Of a stretch of DNA of 8,277 nucleotides, positions 1 through 6,666 are shown one piece after another. The stretch's first letter is position 1. Every line of letters starts with the position of its first letter. The notes under the pieces are model-generated. The model searched no databases and was not told the origin of the DNA. It saw only the letters and a list, made by a program, of their open reading frames with translations. This DNA is from Legionella genomosp. 1. GTDB taxonomy: Bacteria > Pseudomonadota > Gammaproteobacteria > Legionellales > Legionellaceae. Where the stretch lies: NCBI GenBank assembly GCA_945901145.1, contig CAMDJY010000057.1:1-8277 (forward strand), in the 5' to 3' direction. The translations under genes were made by a program, and so were the position numbers.

Positions 1-282
1 GATGTCATCCCAATGATCCATCAGATCACGTTTATTCATCGTTGGCAGTGTGGATAAATCCGTTAATTTAAAATTTGCTACATCGATATGTCTAAATTTT
101 TCTCTATACCATGCCGAATGATCGATGGCATGTTTGAGCATCTCACGCAATCGGCTTTCCTGTAGTTGCTGAATTTCATGTCGTTTTAGAGCAACTACAT
201 GCTGATCTTTGGCAAGCCTGTCGCGCGTTTTTTCAACTGAATCTACCCCTGCAACATAGTCAATATGCTTGGTGAGCTTCAT
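1..282 (-). CDS. PaaK/CapK-type adenylate-forming enzyme, N-terminal fragment
   Basis: This is a partial gene: the ATG is at 280-282 and 94 codons are open to the left edge with no stop. The fragment has a helical N-terminus, then a stretch reading LREMLKHAIDHSAWYREKF (about residues 51-69) and later LSTLPTMNKRDLMDHWDDI. The arrangement 'helix with HA..HS.WYRE.F, then L..LPT..K.DLM' is characteristic of the start of phenylacetate-CoA ligase/CapK-like enzymes of the adenylate-forming superfamily, which activate a carboxylate with ATP. The AMP-binding core and any substrate pocket are outside the window, so the substrate cannot be named and true PaaK activity is not implied. A very strong ribosome binding site (GGAGG at 290-294, 7 nt before the ATG) supports the start. 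The preceding propeller gene stops 15 nt upstream on the same strand, so the two are probably co-transcribed. Confidence 0.72.
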   Translation of the reverse strand, partial: MKLTKHIDYVAGVDSVEKTRDRLAKDQHVVALKRHEIQQLQESRLREMLKHAIDHSAWYREKFRHIDVANFKLTDLSTLPTMNKRDLMDHWDDI

Positions 283-289
283 AGCATCT

Positions 290-294
290 CCTCC
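290..294 (-). promoter_or_regulatory. Strong ribosome binding site of the adenylate-forming enzyme gene
   Basis: On the minus strand the sequence reads GGAGGAG followed by a short spacer to the ATG at 280-282. The full GGAGG core sits 7 nt from the start codon and is the best Shine-Dalgarno match seen in the window. It fixes the start of the truncated downstream gene and suggests high translation from a shared transcript. Confidence 0.75.
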
Positions 295-297
295 AAA

Positions 298-1590
298 CTA
301 AAAATCAATTTTAGTTACATGCTGAGGATCATAAAAGCCCTCTGTCACTGAACATGTGCCTAATGAGCCATCACGATTAATTGGGCAAGCGAGCATGGTG
401 TTGTCTCCACTACTGGGGATATAACCAAAATTATTGGAGCTTGACATGAATAAGCCCTGCCAATAGTAACCAGAAAAATTAAAATCCGAATTCGTAACGG
501 TTTCACACTGGCTAAAAGTCGTGCCATCATCACTGACTGAACAGGCTGCTAATGTATCATTTTTAACATTTAAGATATAAGCGATTGTTCCTGTTGCATC
601 AAAACTAATGCCTTGAGGAGACTGGATCTCGTTCGCCGAAACAGTTGTACACGTATCAAATGACGCACCGCCATTAATAACCGGACAAACTGATACTGTA
701 CTCGTCGTATAATTTGTAATATATGCGATAGTTCCTGACTTATTAAAAGTAATGTCGCTCGGTTTTGAGAAGGTTCCATTGCCGCTTGAACTACTACAAG
801 TCCCGATAGACAATCCATCCTCAGAGAGAGGACAAATATTAACGACGTTCGCACCATTAACATGAGTGAGATATAAATAGGTTTGATCTGGATTGATAGC
901 AAGGGAGGTTGTAGCGCTGGTTGTCACATCCGCATTATTACAAGGTTGCAAAGAACCATCCTGGTTAACGGCGCAGATGGATACTCCTCGTGCGCCTATA
1001 TTCGCAACATACAAAATACGGTTATTAGATATATTTGCAGAGGCAATTCCACAAGGGTCGTGAAAAGCGCTATCATAGGAAGCGGCACAATTTGCTAAAG
1101 AGCCATCGGTTAATATATCGCAAATAGATACTGTTTGGTTAGTACCTTGCCCGATTCCAAAGTTAGAAACATAAAGTTTAGAGCTGTTATTTGTTAGCGT
1201 GATATTTAAAACATCACTGGCATTCGGTCTGTAACATTGTAAACTTGACCCTTGTTCACACACAGTTGGCCCATCAGAGATAGGTTGCGTTAATTGATTG
1301 CCATTAATTTGTAAAGAAAGCGTGCATGAAGCTTTGCCCGTTAATGTAAATGAATCTTGACAAACACCATCTCCAGTGGTTAATTGGGTAATCCCTTGGA
1401 TGGCTTGCATCGTGAGTCTGTGAGTTCTTGTCGATTGATTTGTGATTTTATATTTTACAATTGCAGTTTCGGAGGGTGAAACAGAGAGCGTTGTCGCGGT
1501 TAAAGGCGAAAAGCGCCATACAGGACTACCTGCCTGTGCTGCAATACACAAGAACACACTGATCATACTGGTTAGTAATCGAATCGTCAT
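298..1590 (-). CDS. Secreted beta-propeller protein with a cysteine pair in every blade
   Basis: This is a 430-residue exported protein of unknown function. Residues 1-20 form a signal peptide (hydrophobic core, AQA before G21, signal peptidase I type). Residues about 22-134 look like an Ig-like beta domain (W25-R-F-S-P-L, V-K-Y-K-I-T-N-Q-S, then C77, C89, C111, C119). From about 138 there are six repeats of YVTN/NHL-like propeller type: Y(V/I/L).N, then V(S/N).C, a DG-type turn, then a second Cys. The pairs are C157/C168, C206/C217, C253/C265, C302/C314, C350/C362 and C402/C413, with a repeat period of 47-52 residues. Such propellers often bind ligands or proteins; a lactonase-like enzyme is possible but I see no catalytic signature. 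The ATG is preceded by GAGG overlapping the upstream stop codon, and the gap from the barrel gene is 10 nt. I recall similar proteins from Legionella and Coxiella relatives. Exact role not known. Confidence 0.85.
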   Translation of the reverse strand: MTIRLLTSMISVFLCIAAQAGSPVWRFSPLTATTLSVSPSETAIVKYKITNQSTRTHRLTMQAIQGITQLTTGDGVCQDSFTLTGKASCTLSLQINGNQLTQPISDGPTVCEQGSSLQCYRPNASDVLNITLTNNSSKLYVSNFGIGQGTNQTVSICDILTDGSLANCAASYDSAFHDPCGIASANISNNRILYVANIGARGVSICAVNQDGSLQPCNNADVTTSATTSLAINPDQTYLYLTHVNGANVVNICPLSEDGLSIGTCSSSSGNGTFSKPSDITFNKSGTIAYITNYTTSTVSVCPVINGGASFDTCTTVSANEIQSPQGISFDATGTIAYILNVKNDTLAACSVSDDGTTFSQCETVTNSDFNFSGYYWQGLFMSSSNNFGYIPSSGDNTMLACPINRDGSLGTCSVTEGFYDPQHVTKIDF

Positions 1591-1600
1591 GGTACTCGCC

Positions 1601-2353
1601 TCATGCTAAATAAGTTAGATTCACTAAAAATCCATTCGTGTAGGTATAAGGTAAAGACACACCCGTACCCAGTGTTTGTCCGGGAGCTCGACCTAAATTA
1701 CTTTGACCCAAATCAGAAAATTCATAGCCAATGCCAACCTGTAAATGATCCATCAAAGTTTTCTGAACACCCGCGCCAACGGTATAGGTAAACGTATTCC
1801 TTGTATAAGCAGGAAAATTTGGATTTATTTGGGCTTGAAAAATCGTTGGAGTATTTGAAAACGAGTAGGTGTGGTTAAAACCAACACCAATACTGGCACT
1901 TACCCATGGCATGAGAAAATATCCCGGATCAGCTAGAAACTTGCTTTTAAATGCAATATGCGTATGTTGAATTTTATACGCATAAGTATAATTGTTAAAA
2001 ACAGGCGCAGCATCATCCCAGATCTGGCCTGACAGATTATCGTGAGTCGTGGCGGCAACCGCTATACCAAACTGACCATCAATGATCGAAGACAATTTTT
2101 TCTGAGTCCCGACAAATACTTCACCATCAAATATCGCATGATTCGTTTTATTTGCTGCATAAGTCTTTTCAATGCCAGGGGTTAGATAAAATGTTTGCGT
2201 CTTTCCGGGATTTAACCAAATAGGACCAGCGCTGATTGTGCCTACCCATTTTCGCTCTATATTTTGAAGTGTCGACCCCATGTTACCGGCAAACGCCATG
2301 CTATAACTAACAGCTGATGTCAGAGCGAATAAAAAAAAATTCCTTTTCTTCAT
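1601..2353 (-). CDS. Small outer-membrane beta-barrel protein
   Basis: This is a 250-residue protein with a signal peptide MKKRNFFLFALTSAVSYSM-AFA cleaved after about residue 22. The mature part has no cysteine and is rich in alternating hydrophobic/aromatic strands, for example WVSASIGVGF, FTYTVGAGVQ, LQVGIGYEF and the final GFLVNLTYLA. This fits an eight-stranded or slightly larger barrel of the general OMP_b-brl class. The last residue is Ala rather than the usual terminal Phe, although Tyr and Leu sit near the end. I chose the ATG at 2351-2353 because AAGGAG lies 5 nt before it and the signal peptide starts cleanly there. An upstream ATG at 2387-2389 would add 12 residues before a normal signal peptide and has no good ribosome binding site. 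It is the first gene of the cluster with the propeller protein and would itself be a BamD-dependent client. Specific function unknown. Confidence 0.8.
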   Translation of the reverse strand: MKKRNFFLFALTSAVSYSMAFAGNMGSTLQNIERKWVGTISAGPIWLNPGKTQTFYLTPGIEKTYAANKTNHAIFDGEVFVGTQKKLSSIIDGQFGIAVAATTHDNLSGQIWDDAAPVFNNYTYAYKIQHTHIAFKSKFLADPGYFLMPWVSASIGVGFNHTYSFSNTPTIFQAQINPNFPAYTRNTFTYTVGAGVQKTLMDHLQVGIGYEFSDLGQSNLGRAPGQTLGTGVSLPYTYTNGFLVNLTYLA

Positions 2354-2358
2354 CAATG

Positions 2359-2364
2359 CTCCTT
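2359..2364 (-). promoter_or_regulatory. Ribosome binding site deciding the barrel gene start
   Basis: AAGGAG on the minus strand lies 5 nt before the ATG at 2351-2353. It selects this start over the in-frame upstream ATG at 2387-2389 and gives a conventional signal peptide. Confidence 0.75.
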
Positions 2365-2368
2365 GCAT

Positions 2369-2397
2369 ATTAAAAATATATAAACTCAAACTAACAA
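2369..2397 (-). promoter_or_regulatory. Weak candidate promoter upstream of the barrel/propeller cluster
   Basis: The 60-nt gap between the second exonuclease gene and the barrel gene is very AT-rich. On the minus strand TTGTTA (2392-2397) is followed after 17 nt by TTTAAT (2369-2374), a reasonable sigma70 pair. The implied start point would fall almost on the ribosome binding site, which argues against it. An alternative -10 (TATATT at 2375-2380) lacks a good -35. The cluster may instead be read through from wrbA or use a promoter inside the exonuclease gene. Confidence 0.25.
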
Positions 2398-2413
2398 GGA
2401 TCTCTATTTTATG

Positions 2414-3190
2414 TCAACACGAATTTTTAAACTTAACCCATACGGGCGCATGATCAGAAGGCCGTTCAGCTCGCCTGGGTTCACTGTCAATGGCACTTTC
2501 AACACACTCGCTCGACAATACTTGACTTAATAAAATTAGATCAATACGTAAGCCATGGTTACGACGAAAACTGGCTTGTCGATAATCCCACCAACTATAT
2601 TGCGTGGCGTCAGGATGCTGTGTGCGAAAGCTATCAACTAATCCTAGATTTAATAATTTTTTAAGCGCATCGCGTTCATCTGAACTCACTAAAACAGAAC
2701 CTTCCCATGCCACAGGATCATAAACATCGCCATCTTCAGGCGCAATATTAAAATCACCTAAGAGCACAAGCTTCGGATATTGCTGTAGTTGTTGCTCGAC
2801 ATAAGTCGTCAAGGCAGATAGCCATGCCAATTTATATAGATATTTATCTGAACCCACGGCTGAGCCATTTGGGACGTATACATCGATGACACGAATGCCT
2901 TGCACGGTCGCAGCAAGCACACGACGTTGCTCATCATGAAAATCTGGGATGCCAATCACGACATCTTCTAAACTATAACGGCTGATCAAAGCCACACCGT
3001 TATATGTTTTTTGACCCACAAAGCTCAAATGATAACCGAGGTCTTCTAAACATGCCCTAGGAAACCGCTCATCTACCAATTTTGTTTCTTGAAGTGCTAA
3101 CAAATCAACTTGAGAAGATTGCAGCCAGTCAATGACTTGACTTAAACGCACACTTAAAGAGTTCACATTCCAACTTGCAATTTTAAACAC
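2414..3190 (-). CDS. xthA: Exonuclease III / class II AP endonuclease, E. coli XthA-like subtype
   Basis: This enzyme cleaves DNA at abasic sites and removes 3' blocking groups in base excision repair in the cytoplasm. Counting from the chosen GTG start (258 residues, near the family's usual 260-270), the EEP-fold catalytic set is complete: N8 in SWNVNSL, E35 in LQETK, Y105, D146 and N148 in GDFNIAP, D217 in LRIDLIL, and D246/H247 in SDHAPVW. The C-terminal NHGLRIDLILLSQ and PSDHAPVW blocks resemble E. coli exonuclease III closely. I prefer the GTG at 3188-3190 because GAGG lies about 9 nt before it and the protein then begins directly at the first strand. The ATG at 3203-3205 (five residues more) is possible; the longer in-frame extension to 3280 lies inside the upstream gene and looks non-native. 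It overlaps the upstream paralogue by 8 nt, so translational coupling is likely. Confidence 0.9.
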   Translation of the reverse strand: MFKIASWNVNSLSVRLSQVIDWLQSSQVDLLALQETKLVDERFPRACLEDLGYHLSFVGQKTYNGVALISRYSLEDVVIGIPDFHDEQRRVLAATVQGIRVIDVYVPNGSAVGSDKYLYKLAWLSALTTYVEQQLQQYPKLVLLGDFNIAPEDGDVYDPVAWEGSVLVSSDERDALKKLLNLGLVDSFRTQHPDATQYSWWDYRQASFRRNHGLRIDLILLSQVLSSECVESAIDSEPRRAERPSDHAPVWVKFKNSC

Positions 3191-3968
3191 AGCCAATGCC
3201 CTCATACTCCACATATAACGGTGCGTGATCTGAAAAAAAACGCTCTCGATAAACACCCACATCAACCACCGAGCCAGCAAGGCCTTGGGTGATCACTTGA
3301 TAATCAATACGCCAACCAACATTGTTAGCACGTGCCTGGCCACGATGAGACCACCACGTGTATTGTTCTGGTTGTTGATTCAACAGTCGAAATGCATCGA
3401 CAAATCCTAAAGAATCGAATAATAAATCAAGCCAGGCACGCTCTTCTGGTAAAAACCCTGAATTTTTTTGATTGGCACGCCAGTTTTTTAAATCAATTTG
3501 TCGATGCGCAATATTAAAATCCCCGCATAAAATTAATTCACGTCCAGAAGCTTTTAATTGCGCAAAATGGGTTGTCATCTGCTCCAAAAATTCATATTTC
3601 GCACGTTGCCTGATTTCACCACTCGTCCCTGATGGAAAATAAATAGAAATCACACTTAGTTTTGGATAGTCAAATTGCAGATACCGGCCTTCCAAATCAC
3701 TCAACTCAAATCCTAAAGTTTTCGTCACCGAGACGGGCTGTTCACGTGCATAAATAGCAACACCACTGTAGCCTTTTTTGACTGCATCAACATATTCACA
3801 ATAAAAATACCCAGGAAAATAAAGGGCCTGATCTTGAATTAATTGACCATATTGCGCTTTAGTCTCTTGAATACACACAAAATCTGCTTGCTGTTGTTCA
3901 AGCCAAAGATAAAATCCTTTTTGAGCAGCCGACCGAATGCCATTGGCGTTAAAACTAATTACTTTCAT
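3183..3968 (-). CDS. Exonuclease III / AP endonuclease, ExoA/APE1-like subtype
   Basis: This is a 261-residue metal-dependent endonuclease/exonuclease/phosphatase-fold enzyme for abasic-site repair. The catalytic residues are all visible: N7 in FNANGIRSA, E35 in IQETK, Y110 in SIYFPSG, D150 and N152 in GDFNIAH, D222 in WRIDY, and D247/H248 in SDHAPL. The segment DLKNWRANQKNSGFLPEER (about 159-177) is the loop typical of the ExoA (Bacillus), Neisseria NApe and human APE1 branch. It differs from the loop of its downstream neighbour, so the two are distinct subtypes and not a recent duplication. The ATG has only a weak ribosome binding site (AAGAG around the wrbA stop), and the gap from wrbA is 14 nt, so it is probably translated from the wrbA transcript. 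I leave the symbol blank because exoA, xth and nape names vary between genomes. Confidence 0.9.
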   Translation of the reverse strand: MKVISFNANGIRSAAQKGFYLWLEQQQADFVCIQETKAQYGQLIQDQALYFPGYFYCEYVDAVKKGYSGVAIYAREQPVSVTKTLGFELSDLEGRYLQFDYPKLSVISIYFPSGTSGEIRQRAKYEFLEQMTTHFAQLKASGRELILCGDFNIAHRQIDLKNWRANQKNSGFLPEERAWLDLLFDSLGFVDAFRLLNQQPEQYTWWSHRGQARANNVGWRIDYQVITQGLAGSVVDVGVYRERFFSDHAPLYVEYEGIGCV

Positions 3969-3982
3969 GTTTTCAAATACTC

Positions 3983-4588
<606 letters not shown>

Positions 4589-4617
4589 TTACTCCAATTG
4601 ATTTAAGCCGATAGGTC

Positions 4618-4647
4618 ATCATAACGAATTTTGCGTTGATATAACCA
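4618..4647 (-). promoter_or_regulatory. Probable wrbA promoter
   Basis: On the minus strand TATGAT (4618-4623) matches the sigma70 -10 at five of six positions. An 18-nt spacer separates it from a poor -35, TGGTTA (4642-4647). The predicted start gives a leader of about 25 nt with the GGAG ribosome binding site inside it. It overlaps the rdgC -10 region on the other strand. Confidence 0.4.
4637..4645 (+). promoter_or_regulatory. Probable extended -10 promoter for rdgC
   Basis: TG-A-TATAAC reads as an extended -10 element (TGn plus five of six -10 positions); such elements can work without a good -35, and none is visible here. It would give a leader of about 50 nt before the rdgC ATG. It lies within the -35/spacer region of the divergent wrbA promoter, so the two may compete. 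Confidence 0.42.
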
Positions 4648-4702
4648 TCTTTTTTTAATTTGTGATAGCATGACGCACCTTTTTTAATAACCGAGATTCA
4701 CC

Positions 4703-5602
4703 ATGTGGTTTAATAACGGGCTCATCTATCACTGCCAACAAGAAACACCTATCTCTCTAAGCCAGTCACTCGCTGAAGATTATCTAAAACCCTGCCCGCC
4801 GCATGCACGATTCATTTATGGTTGGCTCCCAACTGTCGATGATGATCTGGTGCACGAAGTTTCTGGTGGGTGTTTAATTGCTTTAGGCAAAGAAGAACGC
4901 ATTTTACCTCGAGGTGTCATCAACCGCTTACTGAATGAACAAATCGCTGCCCTCGAAGCCCAACGCGGATATCCGGTAAAACGCTCAGAGCGCTCTCAAC
5001 TGGCTGAAGAATTGGAATTTCAATTACTCCCTAAAGCTTTTTGTCTACAAAAACGCTTATTTGCTTTGATTGATGATGCGACTAATCGCCTCATGATTAA
5101 TACAGCCAGTGCCAATCAGGCCTCGCAGTTAATCTCTCTATTACGCAAGTCAGCACCCAGTCTGCACATCGAGCCTCTGCTGAATATTCAAAATTTAAGT
5201 GCCACGCTCACAGCTTGGGTGAAACATCCTGAAACACTGCCCGCAAGCTTAGAATTAGCGGCGCATTGTGTCCTAACTGCACCAGATGATGATACCAAGC
5301 GCTTTACTTGCAAAGGCTATGAACTACCAGCAGATGAAGTGTTAAATTTACTGGATCAAGGATTAGCCGTGACCGAAGTCGCTTTGATTTGGCAAGACCG
5401 CATTGAGTTGACCCTCACTGAAGATTTTGTATTTAAACGCGTCAAATGCTTAGACTATCTTGTTGATCAATTCAATGACATTCGTCAATTAGACGATCAT
5501 CGAGGACAACAAGACGCATCGCTGATGTTACTAACAGGAGAATGGCGAGCACTGGTCAATGACTTGATGAAGGCCTTTAGCCAATCGGACCATCAAGCAT
5601 AG
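4703..5602 (+). CDS. rdgC: RdgC, recombination-associated DNA-binding protein
   Basis: This is a 299-residue protein, near the 303 residues of E. coli RdgC, a ring-shaped dimer that binds double-stranded DNA and restrains RecA filament activity in the nucleoid. Family features are the start MWFNNGLIYH (compare MLWFKN), the GW at 40-41, the ILPRGVINRLLNEQI block (67-81), KRSERSQLAEE (93-103), LLPKAF (108-113) and the MINTASANQASQLISLLRKS segment (131-150), which aligns by eye with the corresponding E. coli stretch. No signal peptide or membrane segment is seen. The ATG is supported by conservation of the N-terminus; the ribosome binding site is weak (CGAG about 8 nt upstream). The gene diverges from wrbA, and its last 26 nt overlap the end of convergent bamD. 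Confidence 0.93.
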   Translation: MWFNNGLIYHCQQETPISLSQSLAEDYLKPCPPHARFIYGWLPTVDDDLVHEVSGGCLIALGKEERILPRGVINRLLNEQIAALEAQRGYPVKRSERSQLAEELEFQLLPKAFCLQKRLFALIDDATNRLMINTASANQASQLISLLRKSAPSLHIEPLLNIQNLSATLTAWVKHPETLPASLELAAHCVLTAPDDDTKRFTCKGYELPADEVLNLLDQGLAVTEVALIWQDRIELTLTEDFVFKRVKCLDYLVDQFNDIRQLDDHRGQQDASLMLLTGEWRALVNDLMKAFSQSDHQA

Positions 5603-6380
5603 GCTTATGATAAGTGGCCTGATAAACCGTACGCGCATCTTCAGCTGCTTGCTTTAAACCCAAAGCAAGATTCGCATGATACAGAATAATTAATGCTTCC
5701 TTGACGCTTGGCGCTTGCGGATAGGTTCGAATTAAATAATTGGCGCGCTCAGTTGCTGCAACATACATGTGTCGCTCAAAATAATACTTCGAGACATTTA
5801 ATTCTGACTGAGCAAACATATTTCTCAAATAAATCATACGCTGCATTGCATTCGCTTTGTAGCGACTCTCAGGAAATTTTTGAACAAGTGTCGCAAAATC
5901 TGAGTAAGCTTGAGATTGTGTTCCTGGATCACGCCATGATTGGTCAATGCCTAAAAAGGTAGTAATATTGCCTCGAAGTTGATGATAATTAGCCAGGCCC
6001 TTCATGTAATACGCATAATCCACGCGACGCGCACGCGGATATAAATGGATAAAACGCTCGGCCGTGGCCGCAGCAGAAGCATAATCTTCTTTTTTGTAGT
6101 AAGAGTATATTAAACTAAGTTCGGCTTGTTCGGCATAATCATTGAACGGATACATGGTTTCTAACGCTTCATAGCGTTTAATTGCTTCGCCATAATTTTT
6201 TTTCTTTAAGCTGTCATTGGCATCAATATAGAGTTGTTTTGCAGTTTGCCCCTTAAACGGACTATCATCATCGTCATCTTCATCTTTGCTCCAAAAAGTC
6301 TTACAGGCTGTTAAATTTAAGATAACTCCAACCAGAATAATCAGAATCAACTGCTTAAAATATTTAGATGACCTCAGCAT
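5577..6380 (-). CDS. bamD: BamD, outer-membrane assembly lipoprotein
   Basis: BamD is the essential lipoprotein partner of BamA in the machine that inserts beta-barrels into the outer membrane. From the ATG at 6378-6380 the protein has 267 residues (E. coli BamD has 245). A lipoprotein signal (hydrophobic 11-25) ends in LTAC with Cys26 as the lipidated residue; Lys follows, not Asp, which fits outer-membrane sorting. An acidic run (33-39, seven Asp/Glu) precedes the TPR repeats: AKQLYIDANDSLKKKNYGEAIKRYEALETMYPF and later repeats containing YSYYKKEDYASAA, YYMKGLANY, LVQKFPESRY and VAATERANYLI. The start is slightly uncertain: an in-frame GTG at 6384-6386 has AAAGG 6 nt upstream, whereas the ATG is 12 nt from it. 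The two differ by two residues. Longer in-frame extensions run into the antisense of the tRNA gene and are rejected. Confidence 0.93.
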   Translation of the reverse strand: MLRSSKYFKQLILIILVGVILNLTACKTFWSKDEDDDDDSPFKGQTAKQLYIDANDSLKKKNYGEAIKRYEALETMYPFNDYAEQAELSLIYSYYKKEDYASAAATAERFIHLYPRARRVDYAYYMKGLANYHQLRGNITTFLGIDQSWRDPGTQSQAYSDFATLVQKFPESRYKANAMQRMIYLRNMFAQSELNVSKYYFERHMYVAATERANYLIRTYPQAPSVKEALIILYHANLALGLKQAAEDARTVYQATYHKPMLDGPIG

Positions 6381-6425
6381 AAACACGAATAACCTTTTGT
6401 AAAGTGCACAATCCGAATGCAAGCC

Positions 6426-6455
6426 ATTATACCGATGAAAATCGTTGCAAAGCAA
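6426..6455 (-). promoter_or_regulatory. Promoter of bamD
   Basis: On the minus strand a perfect -10 TATAAT (6426-6431) lies 18 nt from a partial -35 TTGCTT (6450-6455). The predicted leader is about 38 nt. The -35 shares its outer base with the -35 of the divergent tRNA promoter, so the two may exclude each other. Confidence 0.6.
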
Positions 6456-6473
6456 ATCGAGTTGCGATAATAT
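6445..6473 (+). promoter_or_regulatory. Promoter of tRNA-Ser with GC-rich discriminator
   Basis: TTGCAA (6445-6450) and TAATAT (6468-6473) are spaced by 17 nt. The sequence after the -10 is GCGCC (6476-6480), a GC-rich discriminator of the kind found at stable-RNA promoters controlled by ppGpp and DksA. Transcription would begin within about 5 nt of the mature tRNA 5' end, giving a very short leader. An alternative -10, GATAAT at 6466-6471, is closer to consensus but leaves a 15-nt spacer. Confidence 0.5.
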
Positions 6474-6484
6474 TTGCGCCTGTT

Positions 6485-6572
6485 GGAGAGGTGGCAGAGC
6501 GGTCGATTGCGGCGGTCTTGAAAACCGTTGAAGGGCAACCTTCCCAGGGTTCGAATCCCTGCCTCTCCGCCA
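6485..6572 (+). tRNA. tRNA-Ser (anticodon UGA)
   Basis: An 88-nt class II tRNA with encoded CCA. The acceptor stem GGAGAGG (6485-6491) pairs fully with CCTCTCC (6562-6568), followed by discriminator G6569 and CCA at 6570-6572. The anticodon stem 6512-6516/6524-6528 holds the loop CTTGAAA, with anticodon TGA at 6519-6521, decoding UCA (and other UCN by wobble). A long variable arm GAAGG-GCAA-CCTTC (about 6530-6543) is typical of serine tRNAs. The T arm is CAGGG-TTCGAAT-CCCTG (6545-6561). The G discriminator and long variable arm are serine identity features. It lies between divergent bamD and co-directional dksA; no terminator hairpin follows it. Confidence 0.97.
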
Positions 6573-6598
6573 AATCCCAAAGCATTTCTCAATCAGAG

Positions 6599-6627
6599 TT
6601 GAAGACATCAGTATTTTTTGGTATACC
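6599..6627 (+). promoter_or_regulatory. Probable dksA promoter
   Basis: TTGAAG (6599-6604) and TATACC (6622-6627) are spaced by 17 nt, and TG at 6619-6620 makes the -10 an extended one. The predicted leader is about 33 nt and contains AAGGA before the GTG start. This would let dksA be transcribed independently of the tRNA, although read-through from the tRNA promoter is not excluded. Confidence 0.45.
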
Positions 6628-6666
6628 TATTTGATTAAAAACAATGATTAACAAGGATTCATCATC

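Noticed and set aside
570..902. Minus-strand 110-codon open frame inside the propeller gene
   Set aside because: It is an out-of-frame shadow of a clear secreted protein with regular repeats, and has no ribosome binding site or family features.
883..1098. Plus-strand open frame opposite the propeller gene
   Set aside because: Antisense to a well-supported coding region, low-complexity composition and no start signal.
298..1170. Possible DNA-level tandem repeat or CRISPR-like array in the propeller gene
   Set aside because: The roughly 145-150-nt periodicity is at the protein level; the DNA of successive repeats is too diverged, and there are no short identical repeats with spacers.
3191..3280. 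Thirty-residue upstream extension of the second exonuclease gene
   Set aside because: It is coding sequence of the first exonuclease in another frame; the extra residues precede the conserved first strand and look unlike the family.
6485..6572. tRNA gene as an integration site for a mobile element
   Set aside because: No integrase gene, no duplicated tRNA 3' end and only core housekeeping genes on either side within the window.
6381..6608. N-terminal extension of bamD, and a second minus-strand frame, both containing peptides such as RRGRDSNPG or [12 protein letters not shown]
   Set aside because: These are antisense translations of the tRNA gene. The lipoprotein signal starting at 6380 defines the true BamD start.
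6404..6634. A plus-strand open frame running through the tRNA gene, reading ...[25 protein letters not shown]...
   Set aside because: It is the conceptual translation of tRNA-Ser; this type of peptide is a well-known spurious prediction.
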